64,000 nucleotides of DNA from Actinomadura oligospora ATCC 43269 (GCF_000518265.1 NZ_JADG01000010.1:124001-188000), one strand, 5' to 3'; positions 23,315-32,351 are shown, counted from the stretch's first letter. A program made the numbers and translations. The notes: generated by a model not told the origin, from the letters alone.

Positions 23315-24655
23315 ATGCGAGGCGACCGCACCCCGGACCTGGACCGGATCCCCGGCCCGCCCCCGCAGGACGGCGCGGAGGCCGTCGCCGCGGCCGGTGG
23401 CCTGCACAACTACCAGCTGAAACTGCACGCCGAGCACGGCCCGGTCGTCCGGTTCGCCCTGCCCGGCGCGGACCCGGCGGTGTCGGTCGCCGACCCCCTC
23501 CTGCTGGAGGCGGTGGCCGGGATCGACAAGCGTCCGGAGGCCCTGTTCGCCTTCCTGGCCCCGCTCCAGGAGGCGGGCAACCTCCAGACGCTCCCGGCCG
23601 CCGAGCACACTCTGTGGCGGCGGGTGCTCCTGTCCGTCCTGGCCGGACGGCCCTCGCACGAGGCCCACTTCGGCCGCCTCGCCGAGCTGACCGTCCAGCT
23701 GGCCGACCGGTGGGCGCGGCAGGGCGAGGTCGAACTGCAGAAGGACCTCAGCGAACTGTCGCTGCGCATGATCAGCGCCTACGCGCTCGGCGGCGGCCTG
23801 TCCCCGGAACGGTCGGGACGCGTCGTCGCGGCGTTCGAGGACGTCCTGACCGAGTACCTGGCCCGCCTCTACCAGGTCGAAGGCGGGCCCGGGGCGCGCG
23901 CCGCGTCCTCGCTGGCCTACCTGCGCCGCACCGTGGACGACGTCCTCGCCGCCCACCGCGTGACGCCCGGCCGCAGCGATCTCGTCTCGGCCCTGGCCAG
24001 GGCCGACATCCCTCCGGCCCGCATTCGCGACACGGTGCTGATGACCATGCTCGCCGCCCACCACACCACCGGCGTCGCCATCTCCTGGACGCTCTACCTG
24101 CTGTCCCGCCACCCGGACGCGGCCACGCGCGCCGCCGCCGAGGTCGACGCCGTCCTGGGCGGACGATCCGTCCCCGAATACGCCGACCTCCGGCGGATGA
24201 CCTACCTGGACCGAGCCCTCAAGGAGGCCATGCGCCTGTTCCCGCCGGGTCCGTACGGCGCCCGCGAGGCCACCGAGGACGTGGCGCTCGGCGAGTACAC
24301 CGTCCCGGCGGGCACGACGATCTTCCTTCCGATCTGGGCCGTCCACAAGAACCCCCGGTACTGGCCCGACCCGGAGCGGTTCGACCCCGACCGTTTCACC
24401 CCGGAGGCGTCGGCCGGACGTCCGCGCCTCGCCCACATCCCGTTCGGACTCGGCCCGCGAAGCTGCGAGGGCGCGGCCCTGGCGATGGTCGAGGCGCAGC
24501 TCGTCCTGGCCGTCCTGCTGAAGCGCTTCCGGTTCCGCCTCACGCCGGGACGGTCGATCACGCCGATCGAGCGCTTCGTCCTGTGGGCCGAGGGCGACAT
24601 CCGCATGGACCTCACGCCCCGCGCCGGGGTCACTTCCCCTCGAGCCGGCGCCTGA
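23315..24655 (+). CDS. Cytochrome P450 (third in window)
   Basis: A 446-residue P450 of the CYP4/CYP102-like style: IPGPPPQDG near the N-terminus, I-helix MLAAHHTTGVAIS (acid of the usual pair replaced by His), K-helix LKEAMRLFPPGPYGAREA, PERFDPDRF, and the haem loop PFGLGPRSCEG. GGAGG precedes the ATG. It lies 58 bases after the dehydrogenase and could share its transcript. The 3' end overlaps the convergent S4 gene by 26 bases. Fatty-acid or terpenoid hydroxylation is typical of the style but not shown. Confidence 0.9.
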   Translation: MRGDRTPDLDRIPGPPPQDGAEAVAAAGGLHNYQLKLHAEHGPVVRFALPGADPAVSVADPLLLEAVAGIDKRPEALFAFLAPLQEAGNLQTLPAAEHTLWRRVLLSVLAGRPSHEAHFGRLAELTVQLADRWARQGEVELQKDLSELSLRMISAYALGGGLSPERSGRVVAAFEDVLTEYLARLYQVEGGPGARAASSLAYLRRTVDDVLAAHRVTPGRSDLVSALARADIPPARIRDTVLMTMLAAHHTTGVAISWTLYLLSRHPDAATRAAAEVDAVLGGRSVPEYADLRRMTYLDRALKEAMRLFPPGPYGAREATEDVALGEYTVPAGTTIFLPIWAVHKNPRYWPDPERFDPDRFTPEASAGRPRLAHIPFGLGPRSCEGAALAMVEAQLVLAVLLKRFRFRLTPGRSITPIERFVLWAEGDIRMDLTPRAGVTSPRAGA

Positions 24656-25058
24656 TCTTGTCCGGATCGCCGAACACCGGCGCGTTCACCTGCTCCCGCA
24701 GACGCTCCATCTCCCGCCGGTCCCGCTTGGTCGGACGCCCCGCGCCCCGGTCGCGCAGCCCGGCCGGCATGGTCAGCTCACGCGGCGGCGGAGGCGGGCT
24801 GTTGTCGACCAGGCACTCCGCGGCCACCGGCGCCCCGACCCGCTTGCGGATGACCTTCTTCACCTCGACCACCCGCTCGCGGCCCTCGACCCGGACCCGC
24901 ACCTCGTCCCCGGCCTTGACCGTCGTGGCGGGCTTCGCGCGCTCGTCGTTCACCCGCACGTGCCCGGCCCTGCACGCCGCCGTCGCCTGCGACCGGGTCT
25001 TCAACAGCCGGACCGACCAGATCCACAGATCGACCCGCACCGTCTCCTCACCTGACAT
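24630..25058 (-). CDS. S4 domain RNA-binding protein (Hsp15-like)
   Basis: A 142-residue protein with an N-terminal S4 domain (RVDLWIWSVRLLKTRSQATA, then GHVRVNDERAKPATTVKAGD) and a basic, Pro-rich C-terminal tail (GRPTKRDRREMERL). The Hsp15 family binds stalled 50S subunits. The ATG at 25058 has no good ribosome binding site; a GTG 18 bases in (after GAGGAG) is an alternative start. Immediately upstream is a very strong G-quadruplex motif. It converges on, and overlaps, the P450 gene. Confidence 0.88.
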   Translation of the reverse strand: MSGEETVRVDLWIWSVRLLKTRSQATAACRAGHVRVNDERAKPATTVKAGDEVRVRVEGRERVVEVKKVIRKRVGAPVAAECLVDNSPPPPPRELTMPAGLRDRGAGRPTKRDRREMERLREQVNAPVFGDPDKIRRRLEGK

Positions 25059-25072
25059 GATCCGCAGACTAA

Positions 25073-25098
25073 CCCCACCCCCCACCCACCCCCGCCCC
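25073..25098 (-). promoter_or_regulatory. G-quadruplex motif in the leader of the S4 gene
   Basis: The minus strand has five G-tracts (4, 5, 3, 6 and 4 G) separated by single bases, 15 bases upstream of the S4 start codon. Single-base loops make the most stable class of quadruplex. Confidence 0.6.
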
Positions 25099-25159
25099 AT
25101 TTTCCCGATCACCCCCGCCCGGACGACTCGATGGCCGGATAACTGGGCCATTGACGGGA

Positions 25160-25193
25160 TTGACGGCAACTGTGGAAGTGATCCTGCTATAAG
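25160..25193 (+). promoter_or_regulatory. Candidate promoter of the beta-propeller gene
   Basis: TTGACG occurs twice (25151-25156, 25160-25165) and an extended -10 (TGC-TATAAG, hexamer 25188-25193) lies downstream. The 22-base spacer is long, so the extended -10 is the main support. ATG follows at 25239. Confidence 0.45.
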
Positions 25194-25238
25194 TGGATCA
25201 CCCCGCATGTCGTCCGTTCGCCGTACGGAAGTGGTGGC

Positions 25239-26618
25239 ATGCCCGAACCCCAGGCCCGGCCCGGCCTCCTGTCGTCCGCCGAGCCCCCTCCAGCGCACCC
25301 GCCCCGCACGGGCAGGCGCTGGTCGTCCATCCCGCGCTGGGCGAAGGCCGGAGCGGCGGCAGCCGTGGCGCTGCTGGTCGCGTCCGGCCTCGGGCTGACG
25401 GTCTGGGGCGAGCGGCCTCGTCCGGACTGGACGATGGACGGTCCGCACGGCGCGTTCCCTGCGGCCGTGGCGTCAGGGGCTCCGAAGAACCCGACGAAGA
25501 CGATCGCGTCGTTTCGCTACTCACCGGCCGTCTTCGAAGGAGTGGCCATCAAGGCCCTTCACGACGCGGAGTCGGTCATCGTGTCCGACCTGCGCTCCGG
25601 CCGCGTGTACTGGACGTTCACCGGCCATCGGCGGCGCGTCGTGGCCGCCGCGCTCGACGAGAACACCGGCCGTCTGATGGCGGTGTGGGCCCGTCATGAC
25701 CACGACGGCGATATGACCGAGGCGCCGGCGCGGGTCACGATGCTGGACATCCGGACGGGGAAGGTCGTCTGGGACCGGGGGATCGACCGGAAGGCGGTGA
25801 TCCCCGACGGATTCTGGGCCCCGAACATCGAGGCCTCGGCGGTGATCCAGATCGACGGAAAAGTGGTCGCGCTGGATCCGGCGACCGGCCGCGTGCGCTG
25901 GCAGATCCCCGACGATTGCGAGCGCTCCGGGCTGGTCGCCACGGCGAGCACGGTGATCGTCAACCATGTCTGCCATGACGACGAGACCGTGGAGTCCTTC
26001 GACGCGACCACCGGGCGGCGGCTGTGGGGCAAGACCTTCGCGAGGTGGCGGCCGGGGCGCGAATTCGCCCGCTCGCTGCCCGTGAGGGTCGAGGCCCTCG
26101 ACCATGACCGCGTCGCGGTCTGGATACGCGACCACGAGGCGGTCTACGACGCGCGGACCGGAGGCGAACTCGCCGTGTCCCGGGGTGCCGAAGGGACGGT
26201 CACCAGGAACAACGACCTGGTGTTCAGTGGCGGGGTGCAGGTCGGCACGTGTTGGACGGACCGGGCCCACAAGGTCGTCACCGGGATCTGCGCGAACGAC
26301 GTGTCGTCCGGCCGCAGGCTGTGGACGTACTGGTATCCGGGCGAGGACGAGCAGTACGTGCTGAACACCTCGATGCCGGTGGCGGCGGCGGACGGCCGTG
26401 TCTACTCGCTGAGCAGTGACCGCGGTGGTGAGTCCGCCGACCGCCTGACCATCAACGACGCTCGCACCGGTGCCGTGCTCGCTCGGATTCCGTTGTCGCT
26501 GCCCGAAGGGCTCTTCCAACTGGGTGGGGTGGGGGATGGCGTGGTGAGGCTGCGCAACCTTGAGGCCGGCTCGCGGGCTGACGTCGTCCAGACGGTCGTT
26601 CTCGGTGACGGAACATAG
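25239..26618 (+). CDS. Membrane-anchored PQQ-like beta-propeller protein
   Basis: A 459-residue protein: Pro-rich cytoplasmic N-terminus, one transmembrane helix (AGAAAAVALLVASGLGLTVWG, about 37-57), then WD/PQQ-like blades with the recurring pattern DxxTGRxxW (LDIRTGKVVWDRG, LDPATGRVRWQIP, FDATTGRRLWGKT, DVSSGRRLWTYW). The BamB/PQQ-repeat family acts as an extracellular scaffold or sensor domain. No catalytic residues are recognisable. GGAAG precedes the ATG. It stands alone. Confidence 0.8.
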   Translation: MPEPQARPGLLSSAEPPPAHPPRTGRRWSSIPRWAKAGAAAAVALLVASGLGLTVWGERPRPDWTMDGPHGAFPAAVASGAPKNPTKTIASFRYSPAVFEGVAIKALHDAESVIVSDLRSGRVYWTFTGHRRRVVAAALDENTGRLMAVWARHDHDGDMTEAPARVTMLDIRTGKVVWDRGIDRKAVIPDGFWAPNIEASAVIQIDGKVVALDPATGRVRWQIPDDCERSGLVATASTVIVNHVCHDDETVESFDATTGRRLWGKTFARWRPGREFARSLPVRVEALDHDRVAVWIRDHEAVYDARTGGELAVSRGAEGTVTRNNDLVFSGGVQVGTCWTDRAHKVVTGICANDVSSGRRLWTYWYPGEDEQYVLNTSMPVAAADGRVYSLSSDRGGESADRLTINDARTGAVLARIPLSLPEGLFQLGGVGDGVVRLRNLEAGSRADVVQTVVLGDGT

Positions 26619-26655
26619 GGGCGCCTGGTTCGTCCGGGATGGTTACGGTGGGGCG

Positions 26656-27690
26656 GTGGAGCTGATCCGGCGGCTGCGGGTTTCGCGTGGGGACGTGGTG
26701 TTCGCGGTGGTGGCGGCTTTGGTGGGGTTAGGGGCTCCGGCTGTTCGGGGGCTTGCCGGGGAGCGGGCGTTGTGGCCCTGGGGTGGGGTGCTGGTTCTGG
26801 TGGCGGCGGCGGCGCTGGCGGTGCGGCGGCGGTTCCCGGTCTCGGTGCTCGTCGTCGTGACGTCGGCGGTGCTTCTGTACTACCCGCTCGGGTATCCGGG
26901 CGGCGCGATCGCGCTGGTGTTCCCGGTCGCGTTGTTCACGGTGGCGGTGGAGCGCCGGTTATGGGTGGCGCTGACCGTCGCCGGGGTCGTCGTGGGGGTG
27001 GCCGTGGGGGCGGGGCTCGTTCGCGGCCGGCGGCTCATGGACGACAACGCGCTGGCGTGGCTGGCGCTGGGCCTGCTCATCACGGTCTGGCTCGGTCACT
27101 ACGTGCGCGGACGGCGGGCCCGGACGGAGGAGGCGGAGCGGCGCGCGGCGGAGGCGGAGGCCACGCGCGAGCAGGAGGCGGCGCGGCGGGCCGTCCAGGA
27201 GAGGCTGCGGATCGCGCGGGAGCTGCATGACGTGCTCGCCCACCAGATCTCGCTGATCAACGTCCAGGCGGGGGCGGCGCTGCACCGGCGGGACGAGCCG
27301 GAGCGGGCCTACACCGCGCTGGAGGCGATCAAGCAAGCGAGCCGCGAGACGCTGCGGGAGCTGCGGACGGCGCTCGGCGTGCTCCGGCAGGTGGACGAGG
27401 ACGTGGCGGCGGTGGCGCCCGCGCCGTCGCTGGAACGGGTCGACGAGCTGCTGGACCAGGCGGTCGCGGCGGGCCTCGCGGTCCGGCTGGACGGACGGGA
27501 CGCGGCGGCCGGGCTGCCCGTCGAGGTCGATCTGGCCGGGTACCGGATCGTCCAGGAGGCGGTGACCAACGCGGTGCGGCACGCGCGGGCGAGGACGATC
27601 ACGGTGCGGATCGAGCGGTCCGCCGGAGCGCTGGTGGTGCAGGTGGACGACGACGGGCGGGGACCGGTGGACGGGACGGCGGCGGGCGGT
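26656..27690 (+). pseudogene. Sensor histidine kinase, 3'-truncated
   Basis: A NarL-type (HisKA_3) sensor kinase. GTG 26656 opens four to five transmembrane helices, then a coiled linker, the H-box RIARELHDVLAHQISLINVQ, the N-box EAVTNAVRHARA and the D/G1 box VDDDGRG. Homology stops about 15 codons later, where GNGLVGMRERV (G2 box) should follow. From about 27690 the DNA is the 3' part of an MMPL gene in the opposite orientation. Without the G2 box and ATP lid the kinase should be inactive. The partner LuxR-type response regulator expected directly downstream is missing. Confidence 0.8.
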
Positions 27691-28463
27691 GGCGGGCGCG
27701 CGACGAGCCGTCCGACGCGTCCCCACAGGCCCCGGACGTCGTCCGCCGGGGGAGCGCCCGGCTCGTGCTTCGGGACGAGCGGCCAGAAGATCCACCGGCC
27801 GAGCGTCACCAGCAGCGCGGGCAGCAGGGTCGTCATCGCCGCGAGCGCGGCGATGACACCGGCGGCGGCCACGGGCCCGAGACCCCGGTTGCTGTTCATC
27901 GTCGCGGCGAGCAGGCACAGCATCCCGGCGGCGACCGTCCCCGCCGAGGCCAGGATCGCCGGGCCCACGCGGCGCAGCGCGGCGGCCATCGCCTCGTGCC
28001 GGTCGGCGTGCCGCCGCAGCTCCTCGCGGTACCGCGCGACCAGCAGCAGCGCGTAGTCCGTCGCGACGCCGAACACCAGGACGGTCAGGATCCCCGAGGT
28101 CTGCCCGTTGAAGGTCAGCCCCGCGCTCCCGCGCGACGCGATGTCCCGAGCCTTCTGCACGGCGTCGGCCCGCGCCTTGGCCTGGTCCGCCGCGGTGACG
28201 CCCGCCGGACGCTCGTACACGACCACGGCGGTGACCGGCTCCCCGGAGCGGAAGCGTTCGTCCAGCTTCACCACCTGCGTCGACTGCGCGCCCGCCGGAA
28301 GCCAGCTCGCCGCGTCGTCCTTCTGGACGTCCTTGAGCCGCCCCGAAAGCGGCCCCAGCGCCACCAGCAGAACGACCCAGAACGCGAGCACCCCCCACTT
28401 GGCGCGCCTGCCCGAAACGACCGCCGTCAGGCGTCCTCCGGAACCCTTCCGGCTTCCGTTCAC
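27691..28463 (-). pseudogene. MMPL family transporter, truncated and internally deleted
   Basis: Remnant of an MMPL/RND exporter (normally about 700 residues). GTG 28463 with GGAGG upstream gives a normal N-terminus (VLAFWVVLLVALGPLSGRL, ASWLPAGAQSTQVV). After about 110 residues the frame jumps, near 28110, from GSAGLTFNGQ straight to TSGILTVLVFGVATDYALLL, skipping the first membrane block. It continues to GLWGRVGRLVARP and ends at the junction with the kinase at about 27690. At least two deletions are needed. Whether a peptide is still made is unknown. Confidence 0.78.
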
Positions 28464-28574
28464 GATGAGTGCCTCCTAGCTCTCGACCAGGCACTCATCG
28501 TCATTCCGCCCCCCGTCCCGGCGCGTCGGGCCTCAGAGGGCACTCCGCTTACAGCCCGAGCCGTAACCCCCGCC

Positions 28575-28604
28575 CCGTCCGTACACCGCGAGATGTACGG
28601 ACGG
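28575..28604. promoter_or_regulatory. Palindrome upstream of the MMPL remnant
   Basis: CCGTCCGTACA (28575-28585) and its perfect complement (28594-28604) around an 8-base spacer, between the secreted-protein stop and the MMPL start. It could be an operator for a TetR/MarR repressor of the transporter or the terminator of the upstream gene; no U-run. Confidence 0.5.
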
Positions 28605-28623
28605 AGCAGCAGGACGAGCGGAC

Positions 28624-29781
28624 CTACGACACGCGGGTGAACGGGTTGGGCGTGGCGCCGGTGAACCGGTGGAGCTGGGCGCGGGCGGTCTGCTTCTTCA
28701 CGCCGCCCTCGGTGATCTGGGCGCTCTCGACGACGTAGTAGAGGCCCTTGCCCACGGCGACCAGGCCGAACTGGCCGGACGAGTCCGACCACCCGCGGAC
28801 GCCGGTCGCGCCGTCCAGCTCACCGCGCGGGGACAGGGGGATGACCTTGCCCTTCTCGGCGTTCGGCTGGCCCTTCAGCGTCTCGACCCTCGGCTTCGCC
28901 GTGGCGTCCACGGCGAACAGGGCGTAGTTCGGGAAGCCGGGCTTGACGCCCTTGTACGCCGCCATCAGCCAGGTGCCGGAGCTCGGGTCGTACTCCAGGT
29001 TCTGGACGCCGTAGGTGGTGTTGCCGGTGTGGACGAAGTACTTGCCGCCGGTCCTGGACGGCCCGCTGGTGTGCGGGGCCTCCTGCGTGAGGGGCTTCTC
29101 GTAGCTCTTCCAGTGCTTGGTGTCGTACTGCAGGACGACCTGGTAGTCGTTGTCCGCGCGTCCGGTGTTGGAGTAGATCCCGTAGGCGACGGACAGGCGC
29201 TGCGGGCCGCCGCGCTTGCCGAAGGCCGGGCCGAACGCGACGCCGTCGATCCCGCTGCAGCCGTAGCGGTGGTCGGGGGTCGCGCCGATGTTGCCGTCGA
29301 AGACGCCGTCGCCGTTCATGTCGGCGGAGTAGTCGTCCACGACCTCCTTGAGGTACACGGTCGACACGACGCCCGACTCCTCGGCGCTCATGCCCATGCG
29401 GTCGATCTTGTCGACGTCGAAGATCGCGATGTAGAAGGACTTGGCCTCCTTGTACTCCAGCGATCCGTAGACGCGGCCGTCCTCGTCGTTGAAGTCGAGG
29501 TCGCCGAGGTGGCCGGTGAAGCCGACGACCGAGCCGATCGGCTTTCCGGACAGGTCGGTCTTCACCAGCAGGTCGGTGAACGAGAAGTACATGAAGCCGT
29601 GCCGCCGGTCCACGGCGATGCCCTGGACGTGGGGGGACTTCCACGCGCCGCCGTAGACCTCCTTCGGCAGGTCGGGACGCGAGGACGCGCCCGGACGGGA
29701 CGGGGAGTCGGCGAGGGCGGCGGTGGGACCGGCGACGGCGAGGGCCGCGCCCAGGACGGAACTCAGCAGCACAGTACGCAT
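28624..29781 (-). CDS. Secreted beta-propeller-like protein with an EF-hand-like loop
   Basis: A 385-residue exported protein. Signal peptide MRTVLLSSVLGAALAVAGP with likely cleavage after ALA-D (near residue 24). The mature part is beta-rich with repeated VYGSLEY/YDTKHW/LEYDPSSG blade-like motifs. At residues 154-162 is DMNGDGVFD, a nine-residue Asp/Asn loop like the calcium site of EF-hands and dockerins. It ends with Pro-Asn-Pro-Phe-Thr-Arg-Val-Ser. I do not recognise a named family or catalytic site; a carbohydrate-related extracellular role is only a guess. Confidence 0.7.
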   Translation of the reverse strand: MRTVLLSSVLGAALAVAGPTAALADSPSRPGASSRPDLPKEVYGGAWKSPHVQGIAVDRRHGFMYFSFTDLLVKTDLSGKPIGSVVGFTGHLGDLDFNDEDGRVYGSLEYKEAKSFYIAIFDVDKIDRMGMSAEESGVVSTVYLKEVVDDYSADMNGDGVFDGNIGATPDHRYGCSGIDGVAFGPAFGKRGGPQRLSVAYGIYSNTGRADNDYQVVLQYDTKHWKSYEKPLTQEAPHTSGPSRTGGKYFVHTGNTTYGVQNLEYDPSSGTWLMAAYKGVKPGFPNYALFAVDATAKPRVETLKGQPNAEKGKVIPLSPRGELDGATGVRGWSDSSGQFGLVAVGKGLYYVVESAQITEGGVKKQTARAQLHRFTGATPNPFTRVS

Positions 29782-29944
29782 GAGGGTTTCGGTCTCCGGG
29801 TGTGAGGTGTTTCGGACAGGGTTGAACCCCGGCCGATGGTGGTGGCGAGAGCGTCCCCTCGCCCGATGATCACCGTTTGGCCCGGAAACGTACCCCGCCT
29901 GTCAAGTCCCCCACGATCCGGTGAACTCTCGCCGTGGCGGCGCG

Positions 29945-29966
29945 CACCGGCCCGTCACGGCCGGTG
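29945..29966 (-). terminator. Hairpin after the DeoR gene
   Basis: CACCGGCC-CGTCAC-GGCCGGTG, 8 bp perfect with a 6-base loop, beginning about 10 bases past the DeoR stop. The rest of the gap (29782-29976) has no gene. Confidence 0.5.
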
Positions 29967-29976
29967 AAATCGCAGG

Positions 29977-30825
29977 TCAGCGCTCTGTCGGCAAGGGCCA
30001 GGACGGTGTGCCGTCCCGTCCGGCGACATGCAGGTGGACGCCCCGCGCCCGCAGCGCCTCCACGTCGGACGCGGGCGTGCCCGCGTCCACGATGACCAGG
30101 TCGAAGTCGGTCAGCGGCGCGAGCTGGAAGAGACCGTTTTTCGTGAATTTCGTGTGGTCGGCCAGGAGCACCCGCCGGTCGGCCGACTCCATCAGCGCGC
30201 GCTTGACCGCGACCGTCTCCTGCGACTGGTGGTAGCACTGGCCGTTGGTGATCGCCGTCGTGGACATGAACAGCAGGTCCGCGCGCAGCGACCGGATCGC
30301 CTCGGACGTGCGCAGGCCGAGGAAGGCGTCGTAGGCCGGGTAGTACGCGCCGCCGAGGGCGATGAGGTCGACGCCGGACTCGCCGGTCAGCGCGTTCACC
30401 GCGGCCAGGAAGTTGGTGATCACCGTGACCGGGCCGCGTCCGGGCAGCAGCCCGGCCAGCTCCAGCGCGGTGGTGCTCTCGTCGATCATCACGGTCGCGC
30501 CCGCGCCGACCAGGCCCGCGGCGGCCCCGGCCAGCGCGCGCTTCTCGGCGGCCATGGCCTGGCGGCGGTGCCGGACGTCGCCGTGGTAGCTCGCGGACGG
30601 CTCGGCGGTCGCCCCGCCGCGCACCTTGCGCAGCCACCCGGTGCTCTGCAGCTCGTCCAGGTCGCGGTGGATGGTCATCGTGCTGACCCCGTGCGCCGCG
30701 GCCAGGTCCCTGATCCGGACGAAGCCCTCGTCGGTCACCTGCCTGCGGATGGCCTCGCGCCGGCGGCGGGTGCTTCCGCCGTCGGCGTCCGGTCCGGTCG
30801 TGCTCGGAGGCGTGTCGTCGGTCAC
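29977..30825 (-). CDS. DeoR/GlpR family transcriptional regulator of sugar metabolism
   Basis: A 282-residue DeoR-type repressor: winged HTH (RRREAIRRQVTDEGFVRIRD, AAHGVSTMTIHRDLDELQS, then WLRKVRGGA) and a sugar-phosphate-binding DeoRC domain (VMIDESTTALELAGLL, ITNFLAAVNAL, LIALGGAYYPAYDAFLG, LLADHTKFTKNGLFQLAPL). I choose GTG 30825, since GAAGGGA lies 6 bases upstream; an ATG 45 bases earlier has no such site. Divergent from the sugar-uptake operon, with repeated sites between them, so it almost certainly represses that operon and itself; the effector is probably a phosphorylated intermediate made by one of the FGGY kinases. Confidence 0.9.
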   Translation of the reverse strand: MTDDTPPSTTGPDADGGSTRRRREAIRRQVTDEGFVRIRDLAAAHGVSTMTIHRDLDELQSTGWLRKVRGGATAEPSASYHGDVRHRRQAMAAEKRALAGAAAGLVGAGATVMIDESTTALELAGLLPGRGPVTVITNFLAAVNALTGESGVDLIALGGAYYPAYDAFLGLRTSEAIRSLRADLLFMSTTAITNGQCYHQSQETVAVKRALMESADRRVLLADHTKFTKNGLFQLAPLTDFDLVIVDAGTPASDVEALRARGVHLHVAGRDGTPSWPLPTER

Positions 30826-31179
30826 CGGGGTCCCTTCCGGGGGGTGGCCGGCCGGGGCCGGCGGGGTCATCGATGTGACGTTCGTGTTGGAAGTAACGTA
30901 CTACGTACCCCCGCACGCCTGTGACGGCGTCCCCGGTCGGAACCGCGATGGGTGCGGAGAAATCCCCGGGTACAGTCGGTGAGCAGCAGCGTTGGAAGTG
31001 ACGATCTTCACGCTCGGATCGGTCTAAGTCACAGGATTCGATGTGAAGTTCACGGCGTCATGTTGACATTCGCAGGTGAACCGGTGTTGTCTTCACAACC
31101 GCAGCGGCGCGACGTCGGCGCTGTTCCACCCCCGGCCCAGCCGCCCGGGTTCCACGGGCGGAGCATCGAGGAGAACTCA
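30826..31179. promoter_or_regulatory. Divergent control region between DeoR and the sugar operon
   Basis: 354 bases without a gene. GTTGGAAGT(A/G)ACG occurs at 30886-30898 and 30991-31003 as direct repeats exactly 105 bases apart. CGATGTGA(C/A)GTTC(G/A)(T/C)G occurs at 30871-30886 and 31039-31054, 168 bases apart; the second copy holds the perfect palindrome GTGAAGTTCAC (31043-31053). GTTGT-CTTC-ACAAC lies near 31086. The clustered GTGAA/TTCAC half-sites are candidate DeoR operators. Confidence 0.65.
31063..31092 (+). promoter_or_regulatory. Candidate promoter of the sugar operon
   Basis: A consensus -35 TTGACA (31063-31068) and a weak -10 TTGTCT (31087-31092), spacer 18, just downstream of the GTGAAGTTCAC palindrome, so a bound repressor could block it. 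Confidence 0.4.
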
Positions 31180-32256
31180 GTGAGGAAGCTGTCCTTCCGC
31201 ACGGCCGCCGCAGCGGTCGCGGCACTGGCCGTGCTGGCCCCGGCGGCCACCGCCTGCTCGTCCAAGGACTCCGGATCCGGAGGCGGCGGCGGGGACAAGG
31301 CCAAGGTCGCGTTCCTGATGCCCGACATCGCCTCGACCCGTTACGAGCAGTACGACGCGCCGCTGTTCAAGGCCAAGATGAAGGAACTCTGCGGCGGCTG
31401 CGAGGTGCTCTACCAGAACGCCAACGCCGACGCGGCCAAGCAGCAGCAGCAGGCCACCTCCGCGCTCGCGCAGGGCGCCAAGGTCATCGTCATCGACCCG
31501 GTCGACTCGGCCGCCGCCGCCTCGATCGTCCGGATGGCGCAGTCGCGCAAGGCCACGGTCATCGCCTACGACCGGCCCATCCCGGCCGCCAAGGCCGACT
31601 ACTACGTCTCGTTCGACAACGAGAAGCTCGGCCAGATGATCGGCCAGTCGCTGGTCGACAGGCTGAAGGAGTCCAAGGCCCAGGGCGGCCTGCTCCAGGT
31701 CAACGGCTCGCCGACCGACGCCGCCGCCGCCCTGATCAAGAAGGGCGTGCACAGCGCGGTCGACCCGAGCGGCTTCAAGCTGCTCGCCGAGTACGACACC
31801 CCGAACTGGGAGCCGTCCAAGGCCCAGGAGTGGGTGTCCGGCCAGATCAGCAAGTTCCACACCCAGATCGCCGGCGTCGCCGCCGCCAACGACGGCACCG
31901 GCGGCGGCTCGATCGCCGCGTTCAAGGCCGCCGGCGCGAAGGTCCCGCCGGTCACCGGCAACGACGCCGAGCTCGCCGCGGTCCAGCGCGTGGTGTCGGG
32001 CGACCAGTACAACACCATCTCCAAGCCCATCAAGATCGTGGCCGAGGCCGCGGCGGTCGCCGCCTACGACTTCGTCCAGGGCAAGAAGCCGCAGGGCAAC
32101 GCCACGCTGTTCGACACCCCGTCCCAGCTGTTCGTCCCGACCGTGGTGACGCAGCAGAACATCAAGGACGTGGTGAAGCAGGGCGGCGCGCTCGAGCCCA
32201 AGCAGGTCTGCACCGGCGTGTACGCCCAGGCGTGCACCAAGCTCGGCATCCAGTAG
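31180..32256 (+). CDS. Sugar ABC transporter substrate-binding lipoprotein
   Basis: A 358-residue periplasmic-binding-protein family 4 lipoprotein (ribose/xylose-binding type). The signal peptide ends in a lipobox (PAATAC, Cys26). Features: KVAFLMPDIASTRYEQYDAP, KVIVIDPVDSAAAASIV, VIAYDRPIPAAKADYYVSFDNE, AANDGTGGGSIAAFKAAG and VTGNDAELAAVQRVVSGDQ. GTG 31180 has GAGGAG 6 bases upstream. First gene of the operon. The close match in pattern to xylose-binding proteins points to a pentose or polyol ligand, not proven. Confidence 0.92.
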   Translation: MRKLSFRTAAAAVAALAVLAPAATACSSKDSGSGGGGGDKAKVAFLMPDIASTRYEQYDAPLFKAKMKELCGGCEVLYQNANADAAKQQQQATSALAQGAKVIVIDPVDSAAAASIVRMAQSRKATVIAYDRPIPAAKADYYVSFDNEKLGQMIGQSLVDRLKESKAQGGLLQVNGSPTDAAAALIKKGVHSAVDPSGFKLLAEYDTPNWEPSKAQEWVSGQISKFHTQIAGVAAANDGTGGGSIAAFKAAGAKVPPVTGNDAELAAVQRVVSGDQYNTISKPIKIVAEAAAVAAYDFVQGKKPQGNATLFDTPSQLFVPTVVTQQNIKDVVKQGGALEPKQVCTGVYAQACTKLGIQ

Positions 32257-32351
32257 CCCGGCAGCCGGAAGACCGGTAGCCCGGTCGACCGGCGCACAGA
32301 GAAGACCTCCGGAATGGACGTCCCGCAGGGGGCGTCCGGGTGGCGAACCCC

